DNA of 5,226 bases, taken from contig JAKCCP010000379.1 of the NCBI GenBank assembly GCA_021841985.1, positions 1-5,226 on the forward strand, written 5' to 3'. Below are positions 1 through 5,226 of this stretch, piece by piece (position 1 is the stretch's first letter; each line of letters opens with the position of its first letter). This DNA is from Pseudomonadota bacterium (lineage in GTDB: Bacteria > Pseudomonadota > Alphaproteobacteria > Acetobacterales > Acetobacteraceae). Position numbers and translations under genes: made by a program. The notes beneath the pieces are model-generated. The model was given only the letters and a program-made list of their open reading frames with translations, was not told the DNA's origin and made no database searches.

Positions 1-1
1 C

Positions 2-301
2 CAGGGCTGCGCCGGGGCAGCCGAACTTCGCCCCCATGACCGGGGCGGGCCGCGCGCGGAATCGGCGCAAATCGTCGTCCTCGTCGATCCCGCCTCACTC
101 GCCGAGGCCGCTTCCCTGCTGGCGACGGCCTGGCGCGCGCTGGATCATGGCGGGCGGATCCTGGTGCAGGATCCGGGGGGACGCCGCCACCAGATCGAGG
201 GTCTTCTCCGGGCCCAGGGGTTCATCGCCATTTCCTCGCGTGAGACGCCGCGTGGCACGGTCATGCTCGGCCGGCGACCTTTCGCGCTTGCGCATGGCTG
301 A
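2..301 (+). CDS. 3' end of a probable SAM-dependent methyltransferase-like protein (5' partial)
   Basis: The frame is open from the window edge to a TGA at 299-301, giving 99 visible residues; the start lies upstream. The visible part reads like the C-terminal half of a class I methyltransferase fold: a strand (QIVVLVDP), a helix, then LDHGGRILVQDP, which matches the usual loop and strand 'lrpGGrllv.dp', then a helix ending in a GF turn (LLRAQGF) and a final strand pair ending GTVMLGRRP. The SAM-binding glycine motif would be upstream, so the substrate and even the enzyme class cannot be confirmed. Codons end mostly in G/C, as expected for a real gene here. It ends 9 bases before the next small gene and probably shares a transcript with it. 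A non-enzymatic Rossmann-like protein is the main alternative. Confidence 0.5.
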   Translation, partial: QGCAGAAELRPHDRGGPRAESAQIVVLVDPASLAEAASLLATAWRALDHGGRILVQDPGGRRHQIEGLLRAQGFIAISSRETPRGTVMLGRRPFALAHG

Positions 302-310
302 GCACATGCC

Positions 311-541
311 ATGCTCGCGCGCCATCCCACGCCGCGTCCGCCCATGTGGATCCCGCCATGGGCAACGGCGGCGCTGCTGCTGCTCTGCGCCTGGGGGGCG
401 GTCTGGCTCGGCACCCGCATCGTGGACGCCATCCGGCCCATATTGCCGACGATGATGGTGAGCCGGAACGTCGCCCCGCTTCCCGGCAAGCCGTCCGGGA
501 CGGATGACAACGCCTCGCGCCCCGTCCAGCCGACGCGATGA
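311..541 (+). CDS. small single-pass membrane protein, unrecognised
   Basis: This 76-residue protein belongs to no family I recognise. It has one clear membrane segment at about residues 17-36 (AALLLLCAWGAVWLG), preceded by a short proline- and arginine-rich stretch and followed by a polar, proline-rich tail of about 40 residues. It may be a bitopic protein with the tail outside the cytoplasm, but topology is uncertain because basic residues lie on both sides. Third-codon positions are strongly G/C, which supports real coding. No good ribosome-binding site precedes ATG 311; ATG 344 (MWIPPW) is an equally possible start and would leave 65 residues with the helix near the N terminus. It sits between the methyltransferase-like gene and another small membrane-protein gene, with 9-base gaps on both sides, which suggests translational coupling in one operon. 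Confidence 0.6.
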   Translation: MLARHPTPRPPMWIPPWATAALLLLCAWGAVWLGTRIVDAIRPILPTMMVSRNVAPLPGKPSGTDDNASRPVQPTR

Positions 542-550
542 GACGCCGCG

Positions 551-844
551 ATGCGCCCGCTCGATGCGCAATCGCGCTGGCATCTGCGGGTGCTGGGAAG
601 GCAGATCGCCTTTCTGGTGCTGATCGGCTTGCCGGCCCTGCTGGTCGATCGCCATCCGCCGGTACTGTATTTCCTGCAATTGCAGCGAATGTTTGGCCTC
701 CTCGCGCTGGTTCTGCTCGCTCTTGGCGTCGTCACGCGCCAGCCGCTCGCGCGGGCCAGCCTCTGTGTCTGGGATCATGCCGCGGCCTCCATGCTGCTCG
801 CGATCGGCTGCTCGCTGATCTTGTCGTTCAGGCTCCATCAATAG
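551..844 (+). CDS. small membrane protein with about three helices, unrecognised
   Basis: The product has 97 residues and three hydrophobic stretches: about 19-32 (IAFLVLIGLPALLV), 46-61 (MFGLLALVLLALGVV) and 76-93 (AAASMLLAIGCSLILSF). They are separated by short basic loops (DRHPP and TRQPLAR). The N terminus is basic (RWHLRVLGR) and is probably cytoplasmic. I do not recognise the family and assign no function. GC-rich third positions with many CTG/CTC leucine codons support coding. Only a weak GAG-like element (542-545 region) precedes ATG 551. The gene starts 9 bases after the previous stop and ends 37 bases before dapA, so the set looks like one transcription unit. The two consecutive small membrane proteins may act together, but nothing in the sequence shows that directly. 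Confidence 0.65.
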   Translation: MRPLDAQSRWHLRVLGRQIAFLVLIGLPALLVDRHPPVLYFLQLQRMFGLLALVLLALGVVTRQPLARASLCVWDHAAASMLLAIGCSLILSFRLHQ

Positions 845-870
845 TTCAGAGCGCGATGGGTTCGTTCTCG

Positions 871-874
871 GGAG
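871..874 (+). promoter_or_regulatory. ribosome-binding site of the dapA-family gene
   Basis: GGAG (within CGGGAG at 869-874) lies 7 bases before ATG 882. This fixes the start of the aldolase gene and is clearly stronger than the sites before the two small genes upstream. Confidence 0.7.
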
Positions 875-881
875 TTGTCTC

Positions 882-1847
882 ATGGATAAAATCGGCTTGC
901 CGTCCGGCTCCGTCGTCGCGCTGGTGACGCCGTTTCGTGACCATGCCGTCGATGCCGATGCCTTGGCCATGCTCTGCGAACGCCAGATCGCCCGCGGCAC
1001 GGCGGCGCTTCTCGCCTGCGGCAGCACGGGGGAGGCGTCTTCGCTGTCGATGCCGGAATATTTCGATGTGGTTCGCTGGGTGGTGGAAGCGAGCAGCGGG
1101 CGAATTCCGGTGATCGCCGGCTGCGGCGCGAGCGCGACCGAGGGCGCGGTCGAATGCGCGCGTCTCGCCGCGTCCGCCGGCGCCGATACCCTGCTTTGTG
1201 CGCCGCCCGCCTATGTGAAGCCGACGCAGGAGGGGATTTTCGCCCATGTCCGCGCGGTCGCGCACGCGACCAATCTCCCGATCATGCTCTATGACGTGCC
1301 TGGCCGCACCGGTGTTGCGATCGCTGACGAGACGATCGCGCGTCTCTTCGAAAGATCGTTGATCGTGGCGGTCAAGGATGCCACCGCCGATCTCGCCCGG
1401 CCGCCGCGTCTTCGCGCGCTCTGCGGCGAGGGGCTCCTGCAGATGAGTGGCGATGACGCGACGGCGGCGGCGTATCGCGCGATGGGCGGCGCCGGCTGTG
1501 TCTCGGTCACCGCCAATGTCACGCCGGCCTTGTGTGCCGCGCTGCATCGCGCCTGGGACAGCGGCCATCTCACCCGTTTCGCGGCATTGCGTGATCTGCT
1601 GGCGGAATTGCACCGGGCGCTATTCCTGGAGAGCAATCCGATTCCGCTCAAGGCGGCGCTCGCCATGCTGCGGCTATGCGGGCCGGATCTGCGTCTGCCG
1701 TTGACCTCCTCGGCGCGGCTGACGCGCGAGCGCCTGGCGGCGGCCCTGGCGCGGATCGTGGGCCACGAGGAGCACGAGGCAAGGGATTTCCTCGCCTTGG
1801 CGCCGCCGAGCCGGGGCGGCCGGTTGTTGCGTCTCGGCGCCATGTGA
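882..1847 (+). CDS. dapA: 4-hydroxy-tetrahydrodipicolinate synthase (DapA family)
   Basis: DapA condenses pyruvate with aspartate semialdehyde in the cytoplasm, the first committed step of the diaminopimelate/lysine pathway. The 321-residue protein aligns along its length with E. coli DapA (292 residues). Lys165 in VAVKDAT is the Schiff-base lysine (E. coli K161). Tyr137 in YDVPGRTG matches Y133, Arg142 matches the semialdehyde-binding R138, and Tyr111 matches Y107. The loop GSTGEA (47-52) has Ser where E. coli has Thr44; N-acetylneuraminate lyases also have Ser-Thr there, but they lack the PxRTG arginine, so DapA is favoured. SGDDA, SVTAN and NPIPLK are also conserved. Residues matching the lysine-inhibition site (E. 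coli S48, A49, H53, H56, N80, E84, Y106) are Ala52, Ser53, Met57, Tyr60, Ser84, Gly88 and Ala110, so feedback inhibition is probably lost. About 25 extra C-terminal residues (from HEEHEARDF) exceed the usual length. It could be a paralogue with another aldol substrate. Confidence 0.85.
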   Translation: MDKIGLPSGSVVALVTPFRDHAVDADALAMLCERQIARGTAALLACGSTGEASSLSMPEYFDVVRWVVEASSGRIPVIAGCGASATEGAVECARLAASAGADTLLCAPPAYVKPTQEGIFAHVRAVAHATNLPIMLYDVPGRTGVAIADETIARLFERSLIVAVKDATADLARPPRLRALCGEGLLQMSGDDATAAAYRAMGGAGCVSVTANVTPALCAALHRAWDSGHLTRFAALRDLLAELHRALFLESNPIPLKAALAMLRLCGPDLRLPLTSSARLTRERLAAALARIVGHEEHEARDFLALAPPSRGGRLLRLGAM

Positions 1848-1875
1848 CGCGCCCACCCCCGTCAAGCTGCTCCCG

Positions 1876-2034
1876 TCACGCCGGCACCATCCGTCCGGCG
1901 CCGACATAGGCTTCGACCACCAGGATCGCGACCGCGCCAATCCCGGCGAGGATTCGTCGAGCAGCAAAAGCCGCGGCCGCCGCATCAGCGATTTTCCCCG
2001 CCGCCATTTGAGGCAGATCATGGCGGTGGCGCAT
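1876..2034 (-). pseudogene. decayed remnant of a LivF-type ABC transporter ATPase (alternative: small membrane ORF)
   Basis: LivF is one of the two ATPases of branched-chain amino-acid importers. Read from 2021 downwards, one minus frame gives LMRRPRLLLLDESSPGLA, very close to the LivF Walker B/D-loop consensus LMxRPRLLLLDEPSxGLA; the two changes (P to S, L to P) each need one base. A different frame then gives VAILVVE followed at once by AYV-GAGRMV, matching in the right order the 'ILLVEQN' and 'rAYVLEtGRmv' segments of the LivF C terminus, with the intervening residues missing. This pattern fits a gene shrunk by several internal deletions. No intact N-terminal half or Walker A is visible nearby. 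Competing reading: one continuous frame from ATG 2007 (or ATG 2034) to TGA 1876 encodes 43 or 52 residues with one hydrophobic helix (ILAGIGAVAILVVEAYVGA). It has no ribosome-binding site, but its last part uses G/C-ending codons. I favour the relic moderately. Confidence 0.5.
2008..2021 (+). promoter_or_regulatory. candidate Fnr/FixK-type operator upstream of the universal stress protein gene
   Basis: TTGAG-GCAG-ATCAT matches the Fnr/FixK consensus TTGAT-N4-ATCAA at 8 of 10 fixed positions, with the correct 4-base spacer. Its centre (2014.5) lies about 41 bases upstream of the start point predicted from the -10-like hexamer at 2043-2048, the classic position for activation by this family. 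A regulator whose recognition helix carries the matching E-xx-S-R residues is encoded in the same window. Binding is inferred, and the site also overlaps the minus-strand relic. Confidence 0.45.
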
Positions 2035-2042
2035 CAAAGCCG

Positions 2043-2048
2043 CATCAT
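2043..2048 (+). promoter_or_regulatory. possible -10 element of the universal stress protein promoter
   Basis: CATCAT matches TATAAT at 4 of 6 positions and would place the transcription start near 2055-2056, about 30 bases before ATG 2085. No good -35 hexamer is present, as is usual for activator-dependent promoters where an Fnr/FixK site covers that position. On its own this hexamer is weak; the spacing to the operator is what supports it. Confidence 0.3.
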
Positions 2049-2071
2049 GGCGTGGTCGTCACCCCCGGATC

Positions 2072-2076
2072 GGAGG
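2072..2076 (+). promoter_or_regulatory. ribosome-binding site of the universal stress protein gene
   Basis: GGAGG lies 8 bases before ATG 2085. It decides the start: an in-frame GTG at 2052 would add 11 residues, but it precedes this site and would put the Shine-Dalgarno inside the coding sequence. Confidence 0.75.
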
Positions 2077-2084
2077 CTTTTTCC

Positions 2085-2942
2085 ATGCCGTTCAAGGACA
2101 TTCTGGTGCATTTCGACGGCGGCTTGCGGGACCAGGTGCGTCTCGATCTCGCCGCCCGCCTCGCGCTCGGCCACGGCGCCCATCTGACCGGGCTCTATGT
2201 CGCCGATACCTCGCTGCCGAGCTGGCTCGAAGCCTCCGCCCTCGCCTATGCCGATGCGACAGACGCCGACGCGCTGGTCAACCGGCTCCAGCAGGGCGTA
2301 GAGGAGGGGGCGGCACAGGCGGAGGCGCAATTCAACGAGCGCCGCCGCCAGGACGGATTCAGCGGTGAATGGCGGCTCGCGCAAGGGCGGATGGCGGCAA
2401 CCGTCGCTCTCCATGCCCGCTATGCCGATGTCACCATCATCGGCCAGGACGACCCGCAAGTGCCGCGCCCGCCCGAAAGCACGGATTTCATCGCCCGCAT
2501 CCTGTTCACCTCCGGGCGGCCGGTCCTGATCGTGCCCGCTTTCGGCAATTTCACGACATTGGGCGAGAGGATCCTGGTCGGCTGGAATGGCGGGCGGGAA
2601 GCGGCGCGTGCCGTCAATGACGCGATGCCCTTGCTCGAAAAAGCCCAGACCGCGACGGTGCTGGCGATCAATCCGAACGCCGGCGTGAACGAGAAAGAGC
2701 GCGTGCCGGCGGCCGATATCGCGCTCCATCTCGCGCGCCACGGGGTCCACGCGGTCGCCAATCACACCGTCGCCAAGGAAATCGGCGAGGCGGATGTGCT
2801 GCTCAACGAAGCGTTCGACACCAGCGCCGATCTCCTGGTCATCGGCGCCTATGGCCATTCGCGCTTCCGCGAAATGCTGCTCGGCGGCATCACCCGGCGG
2901 TTGTTGCAGGAAATGACGGTGCCAGTCTTCATGTCACACTAG
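2085..2942 (+). CDS. tandem-domain universal stress protein (UspA family)
   Basis: The 285-residue product contains two Usp domains, about 1-152 and 161-285. Each opens with the typical first strand (FKDILVHFDGG and ERILVGWNGG) and closes with a hydrophobic strand (RPVLIVP and VPVFMSH). The second domain carries the nucleotide-binding loop GAYGHSRFREMLLGG (254-268), fitting G-x2-G-x9-G with Gly instead of Ser/Thr at the last position, as I recall from related 'GAYGHSR' tandem Usps. The first domain has no such loop (IIGQDDPQVPRPP) and is probably structural. Proteins of this kind are cytoplasmic and are induced by starvation, low oxygen or other stress; the exact role of this one is unknown. 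The start at ATG 2085 is chosen because of the GGAGG just before it. A candidate Fnr/FixK box lies 64 bases upstream. The gene converges on the kinase fusion gene with one base between the stops, leaving no room for a separate terminator. Confidence 0.88.
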   Translation: MPFKDILVHFDGGLRDQVRLDLAARLALGHGAHLTGLYVADTSLPSWLEASALAYADATDADALVNRLQQGVEEGAAQAEAQFNERRRQDGFSGEWRLAQGRMAATVALHARYADVTIIGQDDPQVPRPPESTDFIARILFTSGRPVLIVPAFGNFTTLGERILVGWNGGREAARAVNDAMPLLEKAQTATVLAINPNAGVNEKERVPAADIALHLARHGVHAVANHTVAKEIGEADVLLNEAFDTSADLLVIGAYGHSRFREMLLGGITRRLLQEMTVPVFMSH

Positions 2943-2955
2943 TTCATGTCGCACT
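2928..2955. repeat. 13-base direct repeat across the convergent stop codons
   Basis: TTCATGTCACACT (2928-2940) recurs as TTCATGTCGCACT (2943-2955) with one mismatch and a 15-base period. The first copy encodes the last residues of the stress protein; the second supplies the TGA stop of the minus-strand kinase gene (complement of 2944-2946). A short tandem duplication that shaped the gene ends is the simplest explanation. Confidence 0.6.
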
Positions 2956-4470
2956 GACGGTCGCACCGACCAAGGCACTCGGAAGCCGCGCGCGGATCGC
3001 CGCGGCGGCGCGTGCCGCGTCGGTCGCGTCGATGCTTTGCCACCCGGGCGGGAGGGTTGGCGCGGGCGGCGTGGTTGCGACCATTCGCCGCAACACCGCG
3101 AGCGTCGCGTCCGAGGCATCGTCGCGCCGGGCGGCGATCCGCGCTTCCAGCACCGCGCGTGGCGCATCGAGCCAGGCGCCGAGAAAGGGGACGCCGAGTT
3201 CGCGCGCCAGCACCGCCGCCTCTTCGCGGAACCCGGGGTCGAGGAAACTCGCATCCAGAACGACGACATGGCGCGAGGGCGCGGCGGTGGCGGCGGCGGC
3301 GAGAAGGGTCTCCCTGACCGCATCATTGGCCGCTTTGCCGTACGCTTCCGGCGGCAATGGGGTCTCGGGGGCCACGTGATGCAGACGCTTGCGGATTTCG
3401 TCGCTGCGCAGCACCAGCGCCCCCGGCGCCGGGCCGAGCCCGCCGGCCAGCGCCCGCGCCAGCGTCGATTTGCCGCTGCCCGGCAAGCCGCCGATCGCGA
3501 GCACGAGCCCCGGCCCCGGCGGCGCGAGATAGGCGCGCGCGGCCGCGAGATAGCCGCGCCCCGCCACAACCCCGCCGCGCGCCGCCTCGACATGCGCGCG
3601 CACCATGGCCCGAAGCGAGAGAAACAGCGGCAACTCCGCGGCCAGCCCGGCATCCCCGGTGCGCCCGACATAGCGGTTGAACACCAGATTGGCGGCATCG
3701 CGCCTCGCCCGCCGGTCGAGATCCATGAGCAGAAAGGCGATGTCATAGCCGAGATCGATGGTCGCCAATGCCTCGTCGAATTCGAGCGCATCGAACAGCG
3801 TCGGCCGGCCTTCCCAAAGACAGACATTGCCGAGATGGAGATCACCATGGGCGCGGCGGACGAACCCGGCCTCGGCGCGCGCGGCGAGGGCATCGCTGCG
3901 GGCGGCAAGCGCCATCCGCGCCGCCGTCGCCCATTCGGCAAGCTCGTCCGCCGGCAACCCCGCGGCGCGCGCCGCGGCATGATTATCGGCGATCAGGTGG
4001 CCGAGCGCGCCCGGGCTATCCCAGCCGGAAACCGGCGGCAAAGCGCCATGAAAATCGGCGATCCTGTCGGCCAGCGCCCGCGCCAGCGCCGGCGTCAGGG
4101 CATCGCTTGCGGCCAATCGGTCGAAAAAATCCCCCTCCGGCACCGGCGCCATGCGCAGCACCCATTCGACGATCTCGCCATGATCGCCGAAACCGAGCGT
4201 CCCGCTCGTCGCGCGCCGGATCGCGACGACGTCGCGATAGATTTCCGGCGCGGTGCGGCGGTTGAGCGCCAGTTCGCGGCCGAGAAAATGCCGCCGCGCG
4301 GCGAGGGTGGTGAAATCGAGATAGGGAAGACGCACCGCCTTCTTCATTTTCCAGGCGGTGTCGCGCCCGATGAAGACGGCGGAGATATGCGTCAGATGCG
4401 GCGCCGCCCCGGCGAGAGCGGCGAGAAACGCGGCCGCCGCAAGCTGTTCTTTCGGGATCACCGCCGCCAT
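2944..4470 (-). CDS. bifunctional APH-like kinase / P-loop kinase fusion (AAA family ATP-binding protein)
   Basis: The 508-residue product joins two kinase-like modules. The N-terminal part (about 25-300) resembles aminoglycoside phosphotransferases, the group classed as COG2187. It has HGDLHLGNV (208-216), with catalytic-loop Asp210 and Asn215, then FDALEFDE (226-233) and IDLGYDIAFLLMDLD (238-252) in the metal-binding region. The conserved WKMKKAVRLPYLDF (40-53) probably forms part of the nucleotide site. The C-terminal part (about 321-495) is a P-loop kinase like COG0645/zeta-toxin-type proteins: Walker A GLPGSGKST (328-336), RSDEIRKRL (355-363) and VVVLDASFLDPGFRE (402-416). This architecture recurs in proteobacteria, usually annotated 'bifunctional aminoglycoside phosphotransferase/ATP-binding protein'; its substrate is not established and antibiotic resistance should not be assumed. 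It starts 15 bases after the regulator stop, without a clear ribosome-binding site, suggesting coupled translation. Confidence 0.85.
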   Translation of the reverse strand: MAAVIPKEQLAAAAFLAALAGAAPHLTHISAVFIGRDTAWKMKKAVRLPYLDFTTLAARRHFLGRELALNRRTAPEIYRDVVAIRRATSGTLGFGDHGEIVEWVLRMAPVPEGDFFDRLAASDALTPALARALADRIADFHGALPPVSGWDSPGALGHLIADNHAAARAAGLPADELAEWATAARMALAARSDALAARAEAGFVRRAHGDLHLGNVCLWEGRPTLFDALEFDEALATIDLGYDIAFLLMDLDRRARRDAANLVFNRYVGRTGDAGLAAELPLFLSLRAMVRAHVEAARGGVVAGRGYLAAARAYLAPPGPGLVLAIGGLPGSGKSTLARALAGGLGPAPGALVLRSDEIRKRLHHVAPETPLPPEAYGKAANDAVRETLLAAAATAAPSRHVVVLDASFLDPGFREEAAVLARELGVPFLGAWLDAPRAVLEARIAARRDDASDATLAVLRRMVATTPPAPTLPPGWQSIDATDAARAAAAIRARLPSALVGATVSAT

Positions 4471-4485
4471 CGAAGCGGCCGCCGC

Positions 4486-5211
4486 TCAGGCGCAATAGCG
4501 GCGAACTTCGTCACCCCCGAGCGCCATGAGCAGTGTCGGATCGATGATCCGCACGTGATGCGCGTCCTCGATCCGAATGACGTGGCGGCGGCGGAGGTCG
4601 CCGAGGGTGCGGCTCACGGTCTCGACGGTGAGGCCGAGATAATCGGCGATATCGCCGCGCGACATCGGCAGCACGAAGCCGTTTTTGCCGCCCTCGGCGA
4701 GGCGCCCCTCGATAGCGGCGAGAAAGCTCGCGACGCGCTCGGTCGCGGTCTTGCGCCCGAGCGCGACGATCCGCTCATGGGCCGCGGCGAGGGTGCCGCA
4801 CAGCACCTCCTGGATGGTTCGGGCCGCCTCGCGATCCTCGGCCATCAGCCGCTCGAGGTCGCGGCGCGAGAAGCACACCAGACGGGCCTCGGTCACCGCC
4901 TCGGCGGCATAGAAATGCCGCGACCCGCCATCGAACCCGACCCACTCGCCGGCGAACACGAAGGCGCCGATCTGGCGCCGGCCATCGGCGAGCAGCTTCG
5001 CGGTGCGCAAGGTGCCGGACAGCACTTTGTAGACATGGGTCGCGGGGCTCGCTTCGGGAAAGATTTCGCCGTCACGCGCCACGGTGACCAGCGAATGGGC
5101 GATCCGGGGAAACGGCGCCGCCGTCGTGTCCTGCGGCACGGCATGGAGCACACGGGGGTGGAACACACGGGGGGAAAGCACACGGGGGGAAAGCACACGG
5201 GGATGGAGCAC
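4486..5211 (-). CDS. Crp/Fnr-family transcriptional regulator, FixK-like (start uncertain, possibly 5' partial)
   Basis: Up to 241 residues are visible. About 35-125 form the effector (cNMP-like) beta-roll with YKVLSGTLRTAKLLADGRR and the jelly-roll end FVFAGEWVGF. A long dimerisation helix follows (about 127-155), then a Crp-type winged helix (about 158-225) with MSRGDIADYLGLTVETVSRTL (183-203). Recognition-helix Glu197, Ser200 and Arg201 match the residues Fnr uses to read TTGAT half-sites. The N-terminal cysteine cluster that holds the iron-sulfur centre in Fnr is absent (only Cys113, 138 and 240), so it is FixK/Dnr-like rather than a direct Fe-S oxygen sensor. The start is unclear: GTG 5211 is used here, but the frame is open to the window edge, the first 23 residues are encoded by 15-base repeats, and GTG 5139 would begin just after them. 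No candidate has a good ribosome-binding site. It probably heads an operon with the kinase fusion. Confidence 0.85.
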   Translation of the reverse strand: MLHPRVLSPRVLSPRVFHPRVLHAVPQDTTAAPFPRIAHSLVTVARDGEIFPEASPATHVYKVLSGTLRTAKLLADGRRQIGAFVFAGEWVGFDGGSRHFYAAEAVTEARLVCFSRRDLERLMAEDREAARTIQEVLCGTLAAAHERIVALGRKTATERVASFLAAIEGRLAEGGKNGFVLPMSRGDIADYLGLTVETVSRTLGDLRRRHVIRIEDAHHVRIIDPTLLMALGGDEVRRYCA

Positions 5212-5219
5212 AGGGGGGA
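5145..5219. repeat. five tandem 15-base repeats at the regulator 5' end
   Basis: Five consecutive 15-base units begin at 5145, 5160, 5175, 5190 and 5205. The plus-strand consensus is [GG/AA]A[G/A]CACACGGGG[G/A][G/T], and a partial sixth unit (GGAAGAT) runs into the window end. Units 2 and 3 differ at only two positions. Read on the minus strand in the regulator frame they encode repeats of [H/S]PRV[L/F]. Because the unit is five codons long, a change in copy number would keep the frame. Confidence 0.85.
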
Positions 5220-5226
5220 GGAAGAT

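Noticed and set aside
95..1027. 310-codon open frame on the minus strand
   Set aside because: The translation is rich in Arg/Gln/Pro with no recognisable domain. It lies antisense to the small membrane-protein genes and the clearly real start of dapA, and long antisense frames are common at this GC content.
1369..1385. TTGAT...GTCAA inverted-like element resembling an Fnr/FixK site
   Set aside because: The spacer is 7 bases instead of 4, and it lies inside dapA around the Schiff-base lysine codons.
1881..1900. Possible terminator stem after dapA (GCCGG...CCGGC)
   Set aside because: The stem is only five pairs with a 10-base loop and no following T-run.
2052..2084. Longer universal stress protein starting at GTG 2052
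   Set aside because: GGAGG at 2072-2076 is well placed for ATG 2085, and the family domain begins there with PFKDILVHFD; the extra 11 residues add nothing recognisable.
2034..2858. 274-codon open frame antisense to the universal stress protein gene
   Set aside because: The opposite strand encodes an unmistakable two-domain Usp protein with a good ribosome-binding site; the antisense product shows no family motifs.
2934..3980. Long minus-strand frame overlapping the kinase fusion in another register
   Set aside because: It is a low-complexity Arg/Ala/Pro translation. The overlapping frame at 2944-4470 carries all kinase motifs.
5145..5219. CRISPR-like array
   Set aside because: The 15-base units are directly adjacent with no unique spacers, so this is a simple tandem repeat.

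Overview
The window is uniformly GC-rich, with codons that mostly end in G or C. Gene content is chromosomal housekeeping plus stress functions: a DapA aldolase, a two-domain universal stress protein, an APH-like/P-loop kinase fusion and a Crp/Fnr regulator of FixK type. This fits an alphaproteobacterium, possibly Rhodospirillales/Acetobacteraceae; that placement is inferred from style and gene content, not from a marker gene. No RNA gene, CRISPR array, insertion sequence or origin is visible.

Left part (1-1847), plus strand: the 3' end of a protein resembling the C-terminal half of a SAM-dependent methyltransferase, two small unrecognised membrane-protein genes, and a 321-residue dapA-family gene. 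The four are closely spaced (gaps of 9, 9 and 37 bases) and may be co-transcribed. The DapA keeps the Schiff-base lysine and the substrate-binding arginine, but every position matching the E. coli lysine-inhibition site is changed.

Centre (1848-2084): a 237-base gap without an intact long gene. On the minus strand it carries what looks like a collapsed remnant of a branched-chain amino-acid ABC ATPase (LivF type). The same stretch could instead encode a 43-52 residue one-helix protein. On the plus strand it holds a near-consensus Fnr/FixK box, with a -10-like hexamer at the spacing expected for activation of the stress-protein gene that follows.

Right part (2085-5226): the universal stress protein gene on plus converges, with a single base between stops, on a minus-strand pair: a Crp/Fnr-family regulator and, 15 bases downstream, the kinase fusion. 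A near-perfect 13-base direct repeat straddles the convergent stops. The regulator's 5' end runs through five tandem 15-base repeats and is open to the window edge, so its start is uncertain.

Working model (inference): the FixK-like regulator recognises TTGAT-N4-ATCAA sites and switches on the adjacent stress-protein gene under low oxygen or a related stress, while the kinase fusion is co-expressed with the regulator.
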